This document shows, one piece after another, positions 24,496 through 32,808 of a stretch of 64,000 nucleotides of DNA; the first letter of the stretch is position 1, and every line of letters starts with the position of its first letter. Source of the DNA: CAZAPO01 sp044841755 (GTDB lineage: Bacteria; Bacteroidota; Bacteroidia; Flavobacteriales; Flavobacteriaceae); contig JAXOFM010000004.1 in assembly GCA_044841755.1 (NCBI GenBank), forward strand, positions 186,001-250,000, read 5' to 3'. Under the pieces are notes generated by a model. The model saw only the letters and a program-made list of their open reading frames with translations. It did no database searches and was not told the DNA's origin. The translations under genes and the position numbers were made by a program.

Positions 24496-26199
24496 TTAGT
24501 AGTCGTAATCGCCCTTATTTATATTCTTTATCAATCCAAATCCAATGATCACAGCCAGCGTAAAACTGCTCATACCTAGAACCGAAATTCCTTTCCATAA
24601 TGGTGTTACTTCAAAAATGATAAATAATGAGGCACCCACAATAAGTGCGACCATAATAAACGCAGCGATAAGTTGTTTTGTAATTCTTTGCATGGTGTGC
24701 ACCATTGGGTCGATTCCCTTATGGGTAATATCAACCTTGACCTCACCAGAATTAATCTTTCGGATAGCATTCTTAAGATCGGAAGGAAATTCTTCCATGT
24801 AATCTGTAAGCTCTGTGAATGAGTTCACCAACTTTTTACCAATGAAAATCGGATTATATTTTTTAGTAACGCTCTTCCTTAAATAGGGTTTTACAATTTC
24901 AAATTGTTCTAAATCTGGATCAAGTTTATCGATTACGCCTTCGAGGGTTACTAATGACCTGGCAAAAAGGAAGAAATAAATAGGAACCTTTAAACCATGT
25001 TCAATAATGATATCTTTAAGTTCTAGAAGCACCGTACTCATCTCATTTTCGTTCATTTCTCTTACATAATACTTTTCAAGAAACTCATTGATATCGAATT
25101 CCAATTCGCGCATGTCTGCGATCGATGCATTATTTGATAACTGTTGTAAAGTCTTAATGATATTCTTTACGTCTTTGTTGCTTATGGCAATAAACAGGTT
25201 GCCAAATATAGAGACATCTCTTGGGAGCATGCTACCCATCATTCCAAAATCTAGATAACAGATATGGTTGTTTGGAAGTACTAATAAATTTCCTGGATGT
25301 GGATCGGCATGGAAGAAACCATAGTCAAAAATCTGTTTAAAATAACTCACAGCCAGTCTTCTAGCAATCTCTTTTGGGTTTACGCCTTTAGCTTTTAATT
25401 CATCAACCTGGTTGATCTTAACACCCGAAATAAATTCCAGCGCTAAAACCTTAGTGGTAGTGAATTCAGGATATACCTTTGGTGCTTTAGCATATTGATC
25501 GAGAGATTTATCACTCTCCAGGTTCTGATAAAAACGTTGTACGTTAACAGATTCATTTATAAAATCGATCTCCTTCATTATGGAGTCTTCAAAAGTATGC
25601 ACTAAACCAACCGGGTCGAAACTCTTTAAGGAAGGCATACGTTTTTCTAAGATTTCGGCAATCTTATACATTGCCTTTATGTCCTCCTCGATAATCTCAT
25701 GAATTCCGGAACGTTGAACTTTGAGTGCTACTCGCTTGCCAGAGTGCAATATTACATTATGAACCTGAGCAATTGAGGCCGAGGCAAATGGTTTAGGTTC
25801 GAACCATGCAAATAGGTTTTCGACGGTATCCTTAAGCTCAGTTTCTACCATTTTTTTGGCAACAGCCTCTGTCATTGGTGGAACATTATCGTGGAGTTTT
25901 TCCAATTCTATAGTCAATTCTAAAGGAACGAGATCTGGTCTGTTACTAATTATTTGACCAAATTTTACAAAGGTTGGTCCTAGTTCCTCACAAACCAATC
26001 GCATCTTTGCCCATTTTGTGTGCATGGAAGCACGCCTACGTGAAGATTTAGGAACCAGTTTTTGCAATAAGGTATACTTATTATTCTCTTCCAGATAATC
26101 TACCAAATCTTCGAAGCCATATTTTATTAGAACTTTTAGTATTTGGTTATATCTAGAAATTGATCTAAAATTCTTTCCAATCCCAGCTAAGACACCCAT
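24496..26199 (-). CDS. AarF/UbiB (ABC1) atypical kinase-like protein
   Basis: 567 residues. The family-specific KxGQ motif appears as VKFGQIISNRPDLVP, the Ala-rich loop as ASASIAQVH, the lysine as VALKVQRSG, the catalytic loop as FHADPHPGNLLVL and the metal motif as YLDFGMMG. Two membrane helices close the C-terminus (about 505-560). Relatives act as ATPases in quinone biosynthesis or lipid homeostasis. Here the gene sits with Mla transport genes and is probably co-transcribed with a small helical protein 4 bp upstream, which fits a membrane-lipid role better than ubiquinone synthesis, as flavobacteria make menaquinone. Confidence 0.88.
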   Translation of the reverse strand: MGVLAGIGKNFRSISRYNQILKVLIKYGFEDLVDYLEENNKYTLLQKLVPKSSRRRASMHTKWAKMRLVCEELGPTFVKFGQIISNRPDLVPLELTIELEKLHDNVPPMTEAVAKKMVETELKDTVENLFAWFEPKPFASASIAQVHNVILHSGKRVALKVQRSGIHEIIEEDIKAMYKIAEILEKRMPSLKSFDPVGLVHTFEDSIMKEIDFINESVNVQRFYQNLESDKSLDQYAKAPKVYPEFTTTKVLALEFISGVKINQVDELKAKGVNPKEIARRLAVSYFKQIFDYGFFHADPHPGNLLVLPNNHICYLDFGMMGSMLPRDVSIFGNLFIAISNKDVKNIIKTLQQLSNNASIADMRELEFDINEFLEKYYVREMNENEMSTVLLELKDIIIEHGLKVPIYFFLFARSLVTLEGVIDKLDPDLEQFEIVKPYLRKSVTKKYNPIFIGKKLVNSFTELTDYMEEFPSDLKNAIRKINSGEVKVDITHKGIDPMVHTMQRITKQLIAAFIMVALIVGASLFIIFEVTPLWKGISVLGMSSFTLAVIIGFGLIKNINKGDYDY

Positions 26200-26203
26200 T
26201 TTT

Positions 26204-26572
26204 CTAAGCTTCTAATTTGTTTAATCTTGCCTCTAATAGGGCTACGGTTGCATCAAGCTTTTCGAGCTTTTCATTTAGTGCTTTGATCTCGTCTAAATGA
26301 GCTACATTGATCTTCTTATAGAATTTCACAACCATTTCTTCGATCTTTTCATTAAGTTCTTCTCTCAGCTCATTGGTTTTAAGAATGATCTTGTCGACAA
26401 ACTCCAGTTCATTTCCGTTTTCGTCAAGTTTAGGGTCGGATATGATCTTATTGATATTATCTTTTCCCTTCTCGGAAAGCGCACTTAATCTATCTAGAAA
26501 TTGTGTGTCTCTTGCGATATAATATAGACTAGAACTTAATGTAAGTAATTCTAATATTGTTTTCGTTTTCAT
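26204..26572 (-). CDS. Small helical (phasin-like) protein
   Basis: 122 residues. After a short hydrophobic start (ILELLTLSSSLYYIA) it is mainly amphipathic helix with a heptad-rich C-terminus (IKALNEKLEKLDATVALLEA). This resembles the small phasin-like or polyhydroxyalkanoate-associated helical proteins often encoded next to ABC1 kinases, but no diagnostic motif is visible. It is the first gene of an operon with the AarF-like gene and is preceded by a Fnr-like site shared with the divergent CBS gene. Confidence 0.7.
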   Translation of the reverse strand: MKTKTILELLTLSSSLYYIARDTQFLDRLSALSEKGKDNINKIISDPKLDENGNELEFVDKIILKTNELREELNEKIEEMVVKFYKKINVAHLDEIKALNEKLEKLDATVALLEARLNKLEA

Positions 26573-26599
26573 AATTGCGCACTTAGTTTAAATTAACAC

Positions 26600-26642
26600 T
26601 AAAGTTATTAAGAAACCGGATGTTTTAACATGATATTAGTCA
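26600..26642 (-). promoter_or_regulatory. Leftward promoter of the shared Fnr-like site
   Basis: TGATATTAGTCA (26631-26642; one mismatch between half-sites) is followed leftward at 29.5 bp by TAACTTTA (26607-26600), five of six defined -7 bases. It serves the phasin-like/AarF operon with a predicted 5' leader of about 23 bases. Confidence 0.6.
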
Positions 26643-26673
26643 TATATAGGAATTAATTTAAGCCTTAACTTTA
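26631..26673 (+). promoter_or_regulatory. Rightward promoter of the shared Fnr-like site
   Basis: The same palindrome is followed rightward at exactly the same distance by an identical TAACTTTA (26666-26673), upstream of the CBS gene. One site would thus serve two divergent promoters arranged as mirror images. Confidence 0.6.
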
Positions 26674-26703
26674 AGTCTATTATTAGATAAAACTTGTAAG
26701 AAG

Positions 26704-27111
26704 ATGAAAACTGACTCAGTAGTTGAAGTAATGACCAAAAATGTAGTTTGTGTCACGCCCGAGCAATATATACTAGATGTGAAGCACATCTATGAAAAAA
26801 AGGATTTTCATCATCATATTCCAGTAGAAGAAGATGGAAAACTGGTTGGAATGGTAAGTTTGGTAGATTTCATGTATAATATTGCAGGTGCTGGAATTAG
26901 AGATGATAGTCCAGTTTATAAAGAATTTAAGGTCAAAGATATTATGACCCAAGATCCATTTTTTATGAACACCAGTACTTCTATCGAAGATGTGGCAAAA
27001 GTTCTGATGGAAGGCAGGTATCGTGCGATTCCTATTCTAGAAGATAAGAAGATCGTTGGTATTGTATCTACTGCAGATGTTATTAAACATTTTCTGAATC
27101 AAGCGCATTAA
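26704..27111 (+). CDS. CBS-domain pair protein
   Basis: 135 residues consisting of two CBS motifs (VVEVMTKNVVCVTPEQYILD...HHIPVEEDGKLVGMVSLVD in parts, and KDIMTQDPFFMNTSTS...RAIPILEDKKIVGIVSTAD). Such stand-alone Bateman modules bind adenine nucleotides and act as energy sensors. No effector domain is attached. It shares a single Fnr-like site with the divergent phasin-like/AarF operon and marks the right border of the island. Confidence 0.9.
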   Translation: MKTDSVVEVMTKNVVCVTPEQYILDVKHIYEKKDFHHHIPVEEDGKLVGMVSLVDFMYNIAGAGIRDDSPVYKEFKVKDIMTQDPFFMNTSTSIEDVAKVLMEGRYRAIPILEDKKIVGIVSTADVIKHFLNQAH

Positions 27112-27195
27112 GTATTATGATGAATAAAATCCTATAATGATAGGTGTTGCCATTGCTTGGTAAGTGAAATTAAATTGCTGGTGAGTAAATTAGTG

Positions 27196-28134
27196 ATGCA
27201 TATAAATTCCTTGATGATAATGATACTCCTTGTATTTGGGTGTATCCAACAAAGAAGTGATGCATTTTTTGAGATAAAAAAATCAAAATTTTCCGATAAA
27301 TTTACTTACCAGGATTCAAGTAGAAACCACATAGTAATTGATAGGGATATAATTGTTAGAGAGTATTTTCAATTTGTTGATTCTTTGGTAAACAAATATG
27401 ATACGTTAACTTCTTATAAATTAACTGAACACTTATTGGTTAGAGCAAACCCATGGATTATTGACTCGCTAAGTCATACCGACTATTATCATATGAAGCA
27501 ATGTGGTAAGTTTATATATGACCAGAAAGAAATAATTATACTGCCAAAAAATAATATTGTTGTTATACCAAGCGAAGAAAGAGCAAAACTACTTTCAGAA
27601 GTGTTTAAACAAACAAGAATAGATATAAACATACCAGAGTATAAACTACGTATTTATGAAGATTCGGTAATTAAGCATGAATTTACTGTTAGGGTTGGTA
27701 AAGATGAAAGTAAATATCTTGAAATGTCTGGGAGAACTCAAGATTTAAGAACTAAACATGGTAAAGGTATTATTGTGAATCATGTGAAAAATCCTAGATA
27801 TATAAATCCAGTTAATAATCATGAGTATGTTGTAACAAAGAGAGATGATGATAGTATTACTAGGCTTCCACAAATTCCATTCATTGAAACTGAAATAAAT
27901 GGAGTAAAATATGGTCAATTAATTCACCCTACAACAAATCCTGTAACTTTAGGTAAGCCCTCCTCTAATGGGTGTATAGGAACAAAAGAAGGAGATGCTT
28001 GGATAATTTATTATCATGCTCCTATAAATACTAGGATTGTTATTAGGTATGATTTGTCTATTCTAGACACAAAAGGGCAAAGATTAAAATTGAAGGATAT
28101 TTATAATTATGAAGAACAGAATAAGAATTATTAA
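27196..28134 (+). CDS. L,D-transpeptidase family lipoprotein
   Basis: Start placed at the ATG at 27196 rather than the TTG at 27157, because a lipoprotein signal follows (MIMILLVFGC). The 312-residue product has the YkuD catalytic region toward the C-terminus: GQLIHPTTNP, then SSNGCIGTKEGDAW with the nucleophilic Cys, which fits H-x14-17-[ST]-x-G-C. It would cross-link peptidoglycan stem peptides or attach proteins to them. The region upstream of the domain (residues 20-150) has no recognised peptidoglycan-binding module. Monocistronic, followed by a dead gene. Confidence 0.82.
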   Translation: MHINSLMIMILLVFGCIQQRSDAFFEIKKSKFSDKFTYQDSSRNHIVIDRDIIVREYFQFVDSLVNKYDTLTSYKLTEHLLVRANPWIIDSLSHTDYYHMKQCGKFIYDQKEIIILPKNNIVVIPSEERAKLLSEVFKQTRIDINIPEYKLRIYEDSVIKHEFTVRVGKDESKYLEMSGRTQDLRTKHGKGIIVNHVKNPRYINPVNNHEYVVTKRDDDSITRLPQIPFIETEINGVKYGQLIHPTTNPVTLGKPSSNGCIGTKEGDAWIIYYHAPINTRIVIRYDLSILDTKGQRLKLKDIYNYEEQNKNY

Positions 28135-28169
28135 TTAAATACTTCTCCAAGGGCATTACTCATTTTTGT

Positions 28170-28589
28170 TCATTTTGATTCGTCATCCCTAAGCTTGGTT
28201 TTTTCTTGTTCTATATGGATAAATCTTCCTGAGGTATTTGTTGCAGTTTCTGTGCAAGCATCTGATGAGCTATTAATTAACCTACCTTGAGTATTTATAA
28301 AACCAATTAGTCGGGTCCAATCAGTATCAATATGCTCCAATTTGAAGGTTAGCGAATTATCTTTAATTAATAAGGTATCCTTTACTAAGGTTGCATGATC
28401 TATAGTTGGAGTTTCTCTTGTGCCGTTATTCATAATAACCTAAGGATCAGAACTCTGTTTGCTAAACCCGTGTAATTGTATAAAAACAGAACTTGGTATT
28501 GCGTTATTGAAAACCATGGTTTCATTTTTTTGATTGATAAAACTTAAATTAAAAGTAAGATTTATTTCTCTACTCCTGTTAGAAGCTAA
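28170..28589 (-). pseudogene. Decayed gene interrupted by TAG
   Basis: One minus-strand frame stays open from 28589 to 28170 except for a single TAG at 28440-28442. Upstream of it reads NLSFINQKNETMVFNNAIP and VFIQLHGFSKQSSDP; directly after it VIMNNGTRETP, ending SGRFIHIEQEKTKL. The text runs on sensibly across the stop, as if a Tyr codon had become TAG, and no start with a signal or leader is seen before an in-frame TAA at 28590. The C-terminal part alone would be an 87-residue ORF. I read it as the 3' remnant of a larger secreted hydrolase-like gene, family not identified; its 5' part is gone. Confidence 0.6.
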
Positions 28590-28625
28590 TTATTTATTAA
28601 GTTTAAGTCTATTAATAGTTTTAAT

Positions 28626-29390
28626 ATGAAAAGACTCTATTTTTATACAATTATTTGCTTTCTCTTTTTCAGTTTGACCTTTGGTCAGAATAGCGAAAAA
28701 GTACTATTCGTGGGTAACAGCTTTACTTATTACTGGAATTTGCCAATTGTTGTAGAAGAAATGGCTAAATCAACTAATACCAATTTAGAAGTTTATCAAT
28801 CTACGTTAGGAGGAGCAACCTTAAAACAACATTGGAATGGAGAAAGAAATTTGACCACTCGTGAATTATTAGCTGCTAATGAATATGATAAAGTGATTTT
28901 ACAAGACCATAGTACTTATCCATTAACAAAAACCGATACCTCGTTAGCTTATTTTAAAAAGTTTATTCATCAAATTAGATCAAAAGAAGTAGCAAGTGAT
29001 ATCTACTTATATTCCACTTGGATGTATCCACAGTTAGAAGAGAAAGAATATGATACACCTTATCCTATTGAAACTATTATGAATAGTCTAGCATCTGAAA
29101 CAAACAGTAATCTTTTACCAGTAGGAAGAGCGTTTAAAAATTTTAGAGATAAATACCCTAATATTCCTGTTTTTATGGAGGATGATAAGCATTCAACCCA
29201 TAATGGAGCTTATCTGGCGGCTTGTGTTATTTATGGCAAACTTACAGGAAAGTCACCAGTTGGATTGCCTCACTATTTTAAAAGTGACGAAGAAAAAGGC
29301 AAGAAAGCTATTTATTATATAATACTTAGAAAAAATATTGCTGAGTTATGTCAAGCGGTTGCAGCACAAGCTTTAGGGTTGAGTGAATAA
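28626..29390 (+). CDS. SGNH-type hydrolase, exported (DUF4886-like)
   Basis: 254 residues with a signal peptide (MKRLYFYTIICFLFFSLTFGQ). The SGNH blocks are visible: LFVGNSFTYYW (nucleophile Ser), LGGATLKQHW (Gly), and near the C-terminus DDKHSTHNGAYLAA (Asp and His). The GNSFT variant of block I is typical of the DUF4886 group. Probably an esterase acting on acylated carbohydrates or lipids; the substrate is unknown. Single gene, ending next to the tmRNA gene. Confidence 0.8.
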   Translation: MKRLYFYTIICFLFFSLTFGQNSEKVLFVGNSFTYYWNLPIVVEEMAKSTNTNLEVYQSTLGGATLKQHWNGERNLTTRELLAANEYDKVILQDHSTYPLTKTDTSLAYFKKFIHQIRSKEVASDIYLYSTWMYPQLEEKEYDTPYPIETIMNSLASETNSNLLPVGRAFKNFRDKYPNIPVFMEDDKHSTHNGAYLAACVIYGKLTGKSPVGLPHYFKSDEEKGKKAIYYIILRKNIAELCQAVAAQALGLSE

Positions 29391-29392
29391 AA

Positions 29393-29431
29393 AAATCCGT
29401 AAAATATTGATAAACAATAAAATACGGATTT
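29393..29431 (-). terminator. tmRNA / SGNH gene terminator
   Basis: Nine-base arms AAATCCGTA (29393-29401) and TACGGATTT (29423-29431) with T-rich sequence on the minus-strand side. It lies 6 bp after the 3' end of tmRNA and 2 bp after the SGNH hydrolase stop, so it probably ends transcripts from both directions. Confidence 0.7.
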
Positions 29432-29437
29432 GTAAAG

Positions 29438-29831
29438 TGGAGTCGCCGAGAATCGAACTCGGGTCCAAACAAGCTATCAAAATGCTTTCTACATGCTTAG
29501 TTTTTATTTAGTTTTCGGTAATATGCTGACTAAAAACTACCTACATATTACTTAGCTTCTTAATTTTCGAATTTCTATCGAAGCCATAAAAATTCTAGGT
29601 TTACTTTTACGATGCCTCTAAGTAGAACGCCATAAACCAAGGCTTTCAAGAGACATTTAGCTTGCGCACCTTGTGCGCCGAGGCTTGAACTTACTATAAT
29701 TCAGTTATTAAGCAGCTAAAGCGTAGTTATTCTCGCCGTTTAAAGTTTGATCTAGCCTTTTACGTGTGTCAAAATCATTACACGACATGCTTACAGTTTA
29801 ATACAACTCGCTGTCAAAACCAATCGACCCC
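29438..29831 (-). ncRNA. ssrA: Transfer-messenger RNA
   Basis: The ends form the tRNA-like acceptor stem: 5' GGGGTCG pairs over 7 bp with CGACTCC near the 3' end, followed by the discriminator A; the 3' CCA is not encoded. The T-arm GTTCGATTC lies in the 3' part and GGTTTTGACAG follows the 5' stem. The internal tag frame starts at GGC (29737) and reads GENNYALAA, then two stop codons, TAATAA (29710-29705). One-piece molecule of 394 bases. It rescues ribosomes stalled on broken mRNA together with SmpB, which is not in the window. Confidence 0.96.
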
Positions 29832-29942
29832 AGATTTTCAAAGAACTTTTCTTTATTAGAAAAGGATTGCGAAGTTACAAAAAAAGTTGTGCAACCGCTT
29901 AAATCCTATTATTTTCGTGCAAATTTTATTCCAAGTTCATTT

Positions 29943-31148
29943 ATGAAGTTTGCCATTATAAAAGAGCGTAAAAATCCGCCAGATCGTCGTGTAGTTTTTT
30001 CTCCAGAAATGCTAGCTAAAGCGAGAGAAGAATTCCCACAGGCAGAGTTTAAAGTTGAATCTTCTAATATTAGAATTTTTCCAGATGAAGCTTATGAAGC
30101 ACTTGGATTTGAGGTCACCGATGATGTAAGTGACTGTGATGTGATGCTTGGGGTGAAGGAGGTTCCTATTGAAAATTTAATTGCCAATAGGAAATATTTC
30201 TTCTTTTCTCATACCATTAAAAAACAACCTTACAATAGAAAATTGTTGCGGACAATGCTTTCAAAAAATATTGAAATGTATGATCATGAAACTATTGTAA
30301 AAGAGAGTGGAGCACGTTTAATAGGTTTTGGACGATATGCTGGTTTGGTTGGTGCTTATAACGGTTTTAGAGCCTTAGGATTTCGAGATGGAATATTTGA
30401 GTTACCTAAAGTTGAAAACCTTACAGATTTAGAGGAAGTAAAGACTGAGCTAGATAAAATATCAATTCCAAATATCAAAATATTACTGTCAGGAACAGGA
30501 AAAGTTGCTCTCGGAGCAAAGGAAATTCTTGATCATTTAGGAATTAAAGAGGTAAGTGATGCCTTGTATTTGACATCTAAATTTACCGAACCTGTTTATT
30601 GTAGAGTAGATGTAATGGAATATACAAAGCGAACAGACGGTAAGGTGGGTAATAAGTTTGAGTTTTATAAGGATCCTAGTGGTTATGAGAGTAATTTTAT
30701 GCCTTATGCTAAGGAAACCAATTACTTTATAGCTGGACATTTTTATGGCGATGGATCACCTTTTTTGTTTACCAGAGAAGATGCTAAAAGATCAGATTTC
30801 AAAATAAATCTTGTTGCTGACGTTTCTTGTGATATTGATGGTCCTGTTGCTAGTACCATAAGACCTTCAACTATTGCTAATCCATTTTATGGTTACGACC
30901 CTCAAAATGAAGAAGAAGTAGCTTTTGATGCTGATGGAGCAATTACTGTTATGGCAGTAGATAACTTACCATGTGAGTTGCCCAAAGATGCAAGTGAAGG
31001 TTTTGGAGAAACCTTTTTGAAGCATGTAATTCCAGCATTCTTTAATAATGATAAAGATGGGATTCTAGAACGTGCTAAAATGACCGAAGGTGGAATACTA
31101 ACCAAAAGATACGACTACCTTCAGGATTATGTTATTGGAAAGGAATAA
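29943..31148 (+). CDS. NAD(P)-dependent oxidoreductase, saccharopine/alanine dehydrogenase-like
   Basis: 401 residues from the ATG at 29943; the earlier GTG at 29889 would add an unusual 18-residue leader that starts only 58 bp from the tmRNA. The N-terminus MKFAIIKERKNPPDRRVVFSP and the block KESGARLIGFGRYAGLVGAYNG match the alanine dehydrogenase/transhydrogenase N-terminal domain as found in LYS1-type saccharopine dehydrogenases; ILLSGTGKVALGAKEILDHLG is the Rossmann loop, and DVSCDIDGPVASTIRPSTI a late conserved stretch. The real substrate in bacteria of this group is uncertain. Its stop abuts that of the convergent VOC gene. Confidence 0.8.
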   Translation: MKFAIIKERKNPPDRRVVFSPEMLAKAREEFPQAEFKVESSNIRIFPDEAYEALGFEVTDDVSDCDVMLGVKEVPIENLIANRKYFFFSHTIKKQPYNRKLLRTMLSKNIEMYDHETIVKESGARLIGFGRYAGLVGAYNGFRALGFRDGIFELPKVENLTDLEEVKTELDKISIPNIKILLSGTGKVALGAKEILDHLGIKEVSDALYLTSKFTEPVYCRVDVMEYTKRTDGKVGNKFEFYKDPSGYESNFMPYAKETNYFIAGHFYGDGSPFLFTREDAKRSDFKINLVADVSCDIDGPVASTIRPSTIANPFYGYDPQNEEEVAFDADGAITVMAVDNLPCELPKDASEGFGETFLKHVIPAFFNNDKDGILERAKMTEGGILTKRYDYLQDYVIGKE

Positions 31149-31508
31149 TTAAGTGTCCTGAACAAAATAAATGGCGTTTTTATTGTGATCAAAAAATCCA
31201 AACTCATGTGTGTTCCAAGGTGTGTTTGAACGCAATTTATCTTTTGTGATTGTCCCTCTTTCAACCATTTCATCTAGAATTTCTTTAATATCATTAACAA
31301 AGAATTTGATAACCGAACCATAAATAGGATCTTCGTTATCCCCATAATGAAACTGTAAATGAATCCAAAGCTGCTCCCTGTTTAATACGGCATACCCTTC
31401 TTCTAAGTAATTGAGTTTAAATCCCAAGTATTGATCATACCATTTAATGTCTCGTTCGAGGTCATTGGTTGATAAAACTGGTACGGTGGCATAAATGTTA
31501 GATTTCAT
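31149..31508 (-). CDS. VOC (glyoxalase/bleomycin-resistance) family protein
   Basis: 119 residues, one VOC domain built from two beta-alpha-beta-beta-beta units: ATVPVLSTNDLERDIKWYDQ, LGFKLNYLEEGYAVLNRE, then IYGSVIKFFVNDIKEILDEM and HEFGFFDHNKNAIYFV. The pattern is close to bleomycin-resistance and glyoxalase-like proteins. The activity is not known. Its stop codon directly follows the convergent dehydrogenase stop. Confidence 0.85.
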   Translation of the reverse strand: MKSNIYATVPVLSTNDLERDIKWYDQYLGFKLNYLEEGYAVLNREQLWIHLQFHYGDNEDPIYGSVIKFFVNDIKEILDEMVERGTITKDKLRSNTPWNTHEFGFFDHNKNAIYFVQDT

Positions 31509-31538
31509 ACATTAAAGGTAATTGATATATACAAAAGC

Positions 31539-31564
31539 AAAAAGCCTATCAAATTTTGATAGGC
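31539..31564 (-). terminator. Terminator of the cold-shock gene
   Basis: Arms 31544-31553 and 31555-31564 (GCCTATCAAA / TTTGATAGGC) and a run of T on the minus-strand side, 33 bp after the cold-shock gene stop. Confidence 0.8.
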
Positions 31565-31597
31565 CTTTAGTAATAAAAAAATAATAAATACTGTTTA

Positions 31598-31789
31598 TTA
31601 AATGACTTTAACGTTTACCGCGTTCATTCCTTTTTTACCTTCTTTTAATTCAAACTCAACGTTGTCACCTTGCTTCACCTCATCGATTAATCCTGAGATG
31701 TGTACAAAGTACTCTGAACCTGAACCTTCTTCTGTAATGAATCCATAACCTTTAGAATCATTGAAGAATTTTACTGTACCTGTGTTCAC
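31598..31789 (-). CDS. Cold-shock domain protein (CspA family)
   Basis: 63 residues with the RNA-binding motifs RNP1 KGYGFIT and RNP2 YFVHIS inside GTVKFFNDSKGYGFITEE. The start codon is GTG at 31789. It is an RNA chaperone that binds single-stranded nucleic acid. Monocistronic, with a -7 element about 22 bases upstream and its own terminator. Confidence 0.95.
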   Translation of the reverse strand: MNTGTVKFFNDSKGYGFITEEGSGSEYFVHISGLIDEVKQGDNVEFELKEGKKGMNAVNVKVI

Positions 31790-31811
31790 TGTAAATATTT
31801 AATAATTTTTA

Positions 31812-31819
31812 CAAAGATA
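31812..31819 (-). promoter_or_regulatory. -7 element of the cold-shock gene
   Basis: TATCTTTG on the minus strand is an exact TAnnTTTG match, 22 bases before the GTG start. No TTG is found at the usual distance upstream. Confidence 0.45.
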
Positions 31820-31872
31820 AGGCTAAAATATTGGTTCTGCTGTTTTTAGATATTAAATTTTGGTTATCTAAA

Positions 31873-32691
31873 CTATTTGTTGGCAGTAACACTATATTTT
31901 TCTACAATATCAGTCACATCTTTAAACTTATTCCAGGCTTTTGGTCTTTCAAAATCCTGTCCTGAGATCAACACCTTCGCAGTTGGATAATTATCTTTTA
32001 TATTTTTCCAGGTAGTATCTTCCCAATTAGCTCTGTCTTTTTCTAAAAGTTCAACACCTTTTAAATCACCTGATACTGCTCTATCTATTAATGGCCACCA
32101 AAGACTTTCTGTTTCTCGGTCCCAGAGAATAAATCCGTCTAAACCGTCCCAGACTTCTTTATCGAAGTAAGTATAACCGCTTAATGCAAAGGTTAAAACT
32201 TTATCACCATATTGTCTATCGTAAATAGCTCCGAGATCAGCCAAAATGCAATAAGCAGCCATAATTGGTTCACCATTTAAAACATCGTTAACTACTTCAT
32301 GTCTGGTAAGGTCTTTTACTGAGTAAGCTTTAATATCATCTCCAGAATATGCTAGTAAAAACCTATCTTCATCTTTCCAAATTGAATCTACAGCTTCGAC
32401 GTTGGTAAATTCTGGTTCTAAAAGTGCTGGAAAACGCTCACGACCAATTCCATAATGAAATTGATTGTCATTTAGATCGTAATCAGTAATGTCAAAATGT
32501 TGCAAGGAATCTTTTCCTCCATAAAGCATTTTTCTTCCATCAACTTCAAAAAATTTTCCACTATCAATAGCAAAAGGGCGTTGCTTTTTTGGGGTAACGG
32601 AGGTCCCTTCATTTGAATTAGAATTATACGATTTCTTTTGGTTACAAGCTGTTAAGCTTATAATGAAAAGAAAGATGAGTATTTTTTTCAT
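31873..32691 (-). CDS. DUF3179-domain lipoprotein
   Basis: 272 residues with a lipoprotein signal (IISLTACNQ). The body has the pattern of DUF3179 proteins: GEPIMAAYCILADLGAIYDR, LTFALSGYTYFDKEV, LWDRETESLWWPLIDRAVSG, FERPKAWNKF. Members are extracytoplasmic proteins of unknown function with conserved Trp and Cys residues. Single gene on the minus strand, downstream of the DUF6090 region. Confidence 0.8.
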   Translation of the reverse strand: MKKILIFLFIISLTACNQKKSYNSNSNEGTSVTPKKQRPFAIDSGKFFEVDGRKMLYGGKDSLQHFDITDYDLNDNQFHYGIGRERFPALLEPEFTNVEAVDSIWKDEDRFLLAYSGDDIKAYSVKDLTRHEVVNDVLNGEPIMAAYCILADLGAIYDRQYGDKVLTFALSGYTYFDKEVWDGLDGFILWDRETESLWWPLIDRAVSGDLKGVELLEKDRANWEDTTWKNIKDNYPTAKVLISGQDFERPKAWNKFKDVTDIVEKYSVTANK

Positions 32692-32808
32692 TTGTACAGT
32701 CTTAGTAGTTTTTTATAATTCTTTATTAATAAGGTTGTGTTTTACTTTAAGCGTATCATATAATATTACAATTGAATTGTAACTAAGGTATATGTTTCTT
32801 AGTAATAT

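Noticed and set aside
28440..28535. A 31-codon ORF (MKPWFSITQYQ...) on the minus strand
   Set aside because: It lies in another frame over the decayed gene, has no recognisable feature and no promoter.
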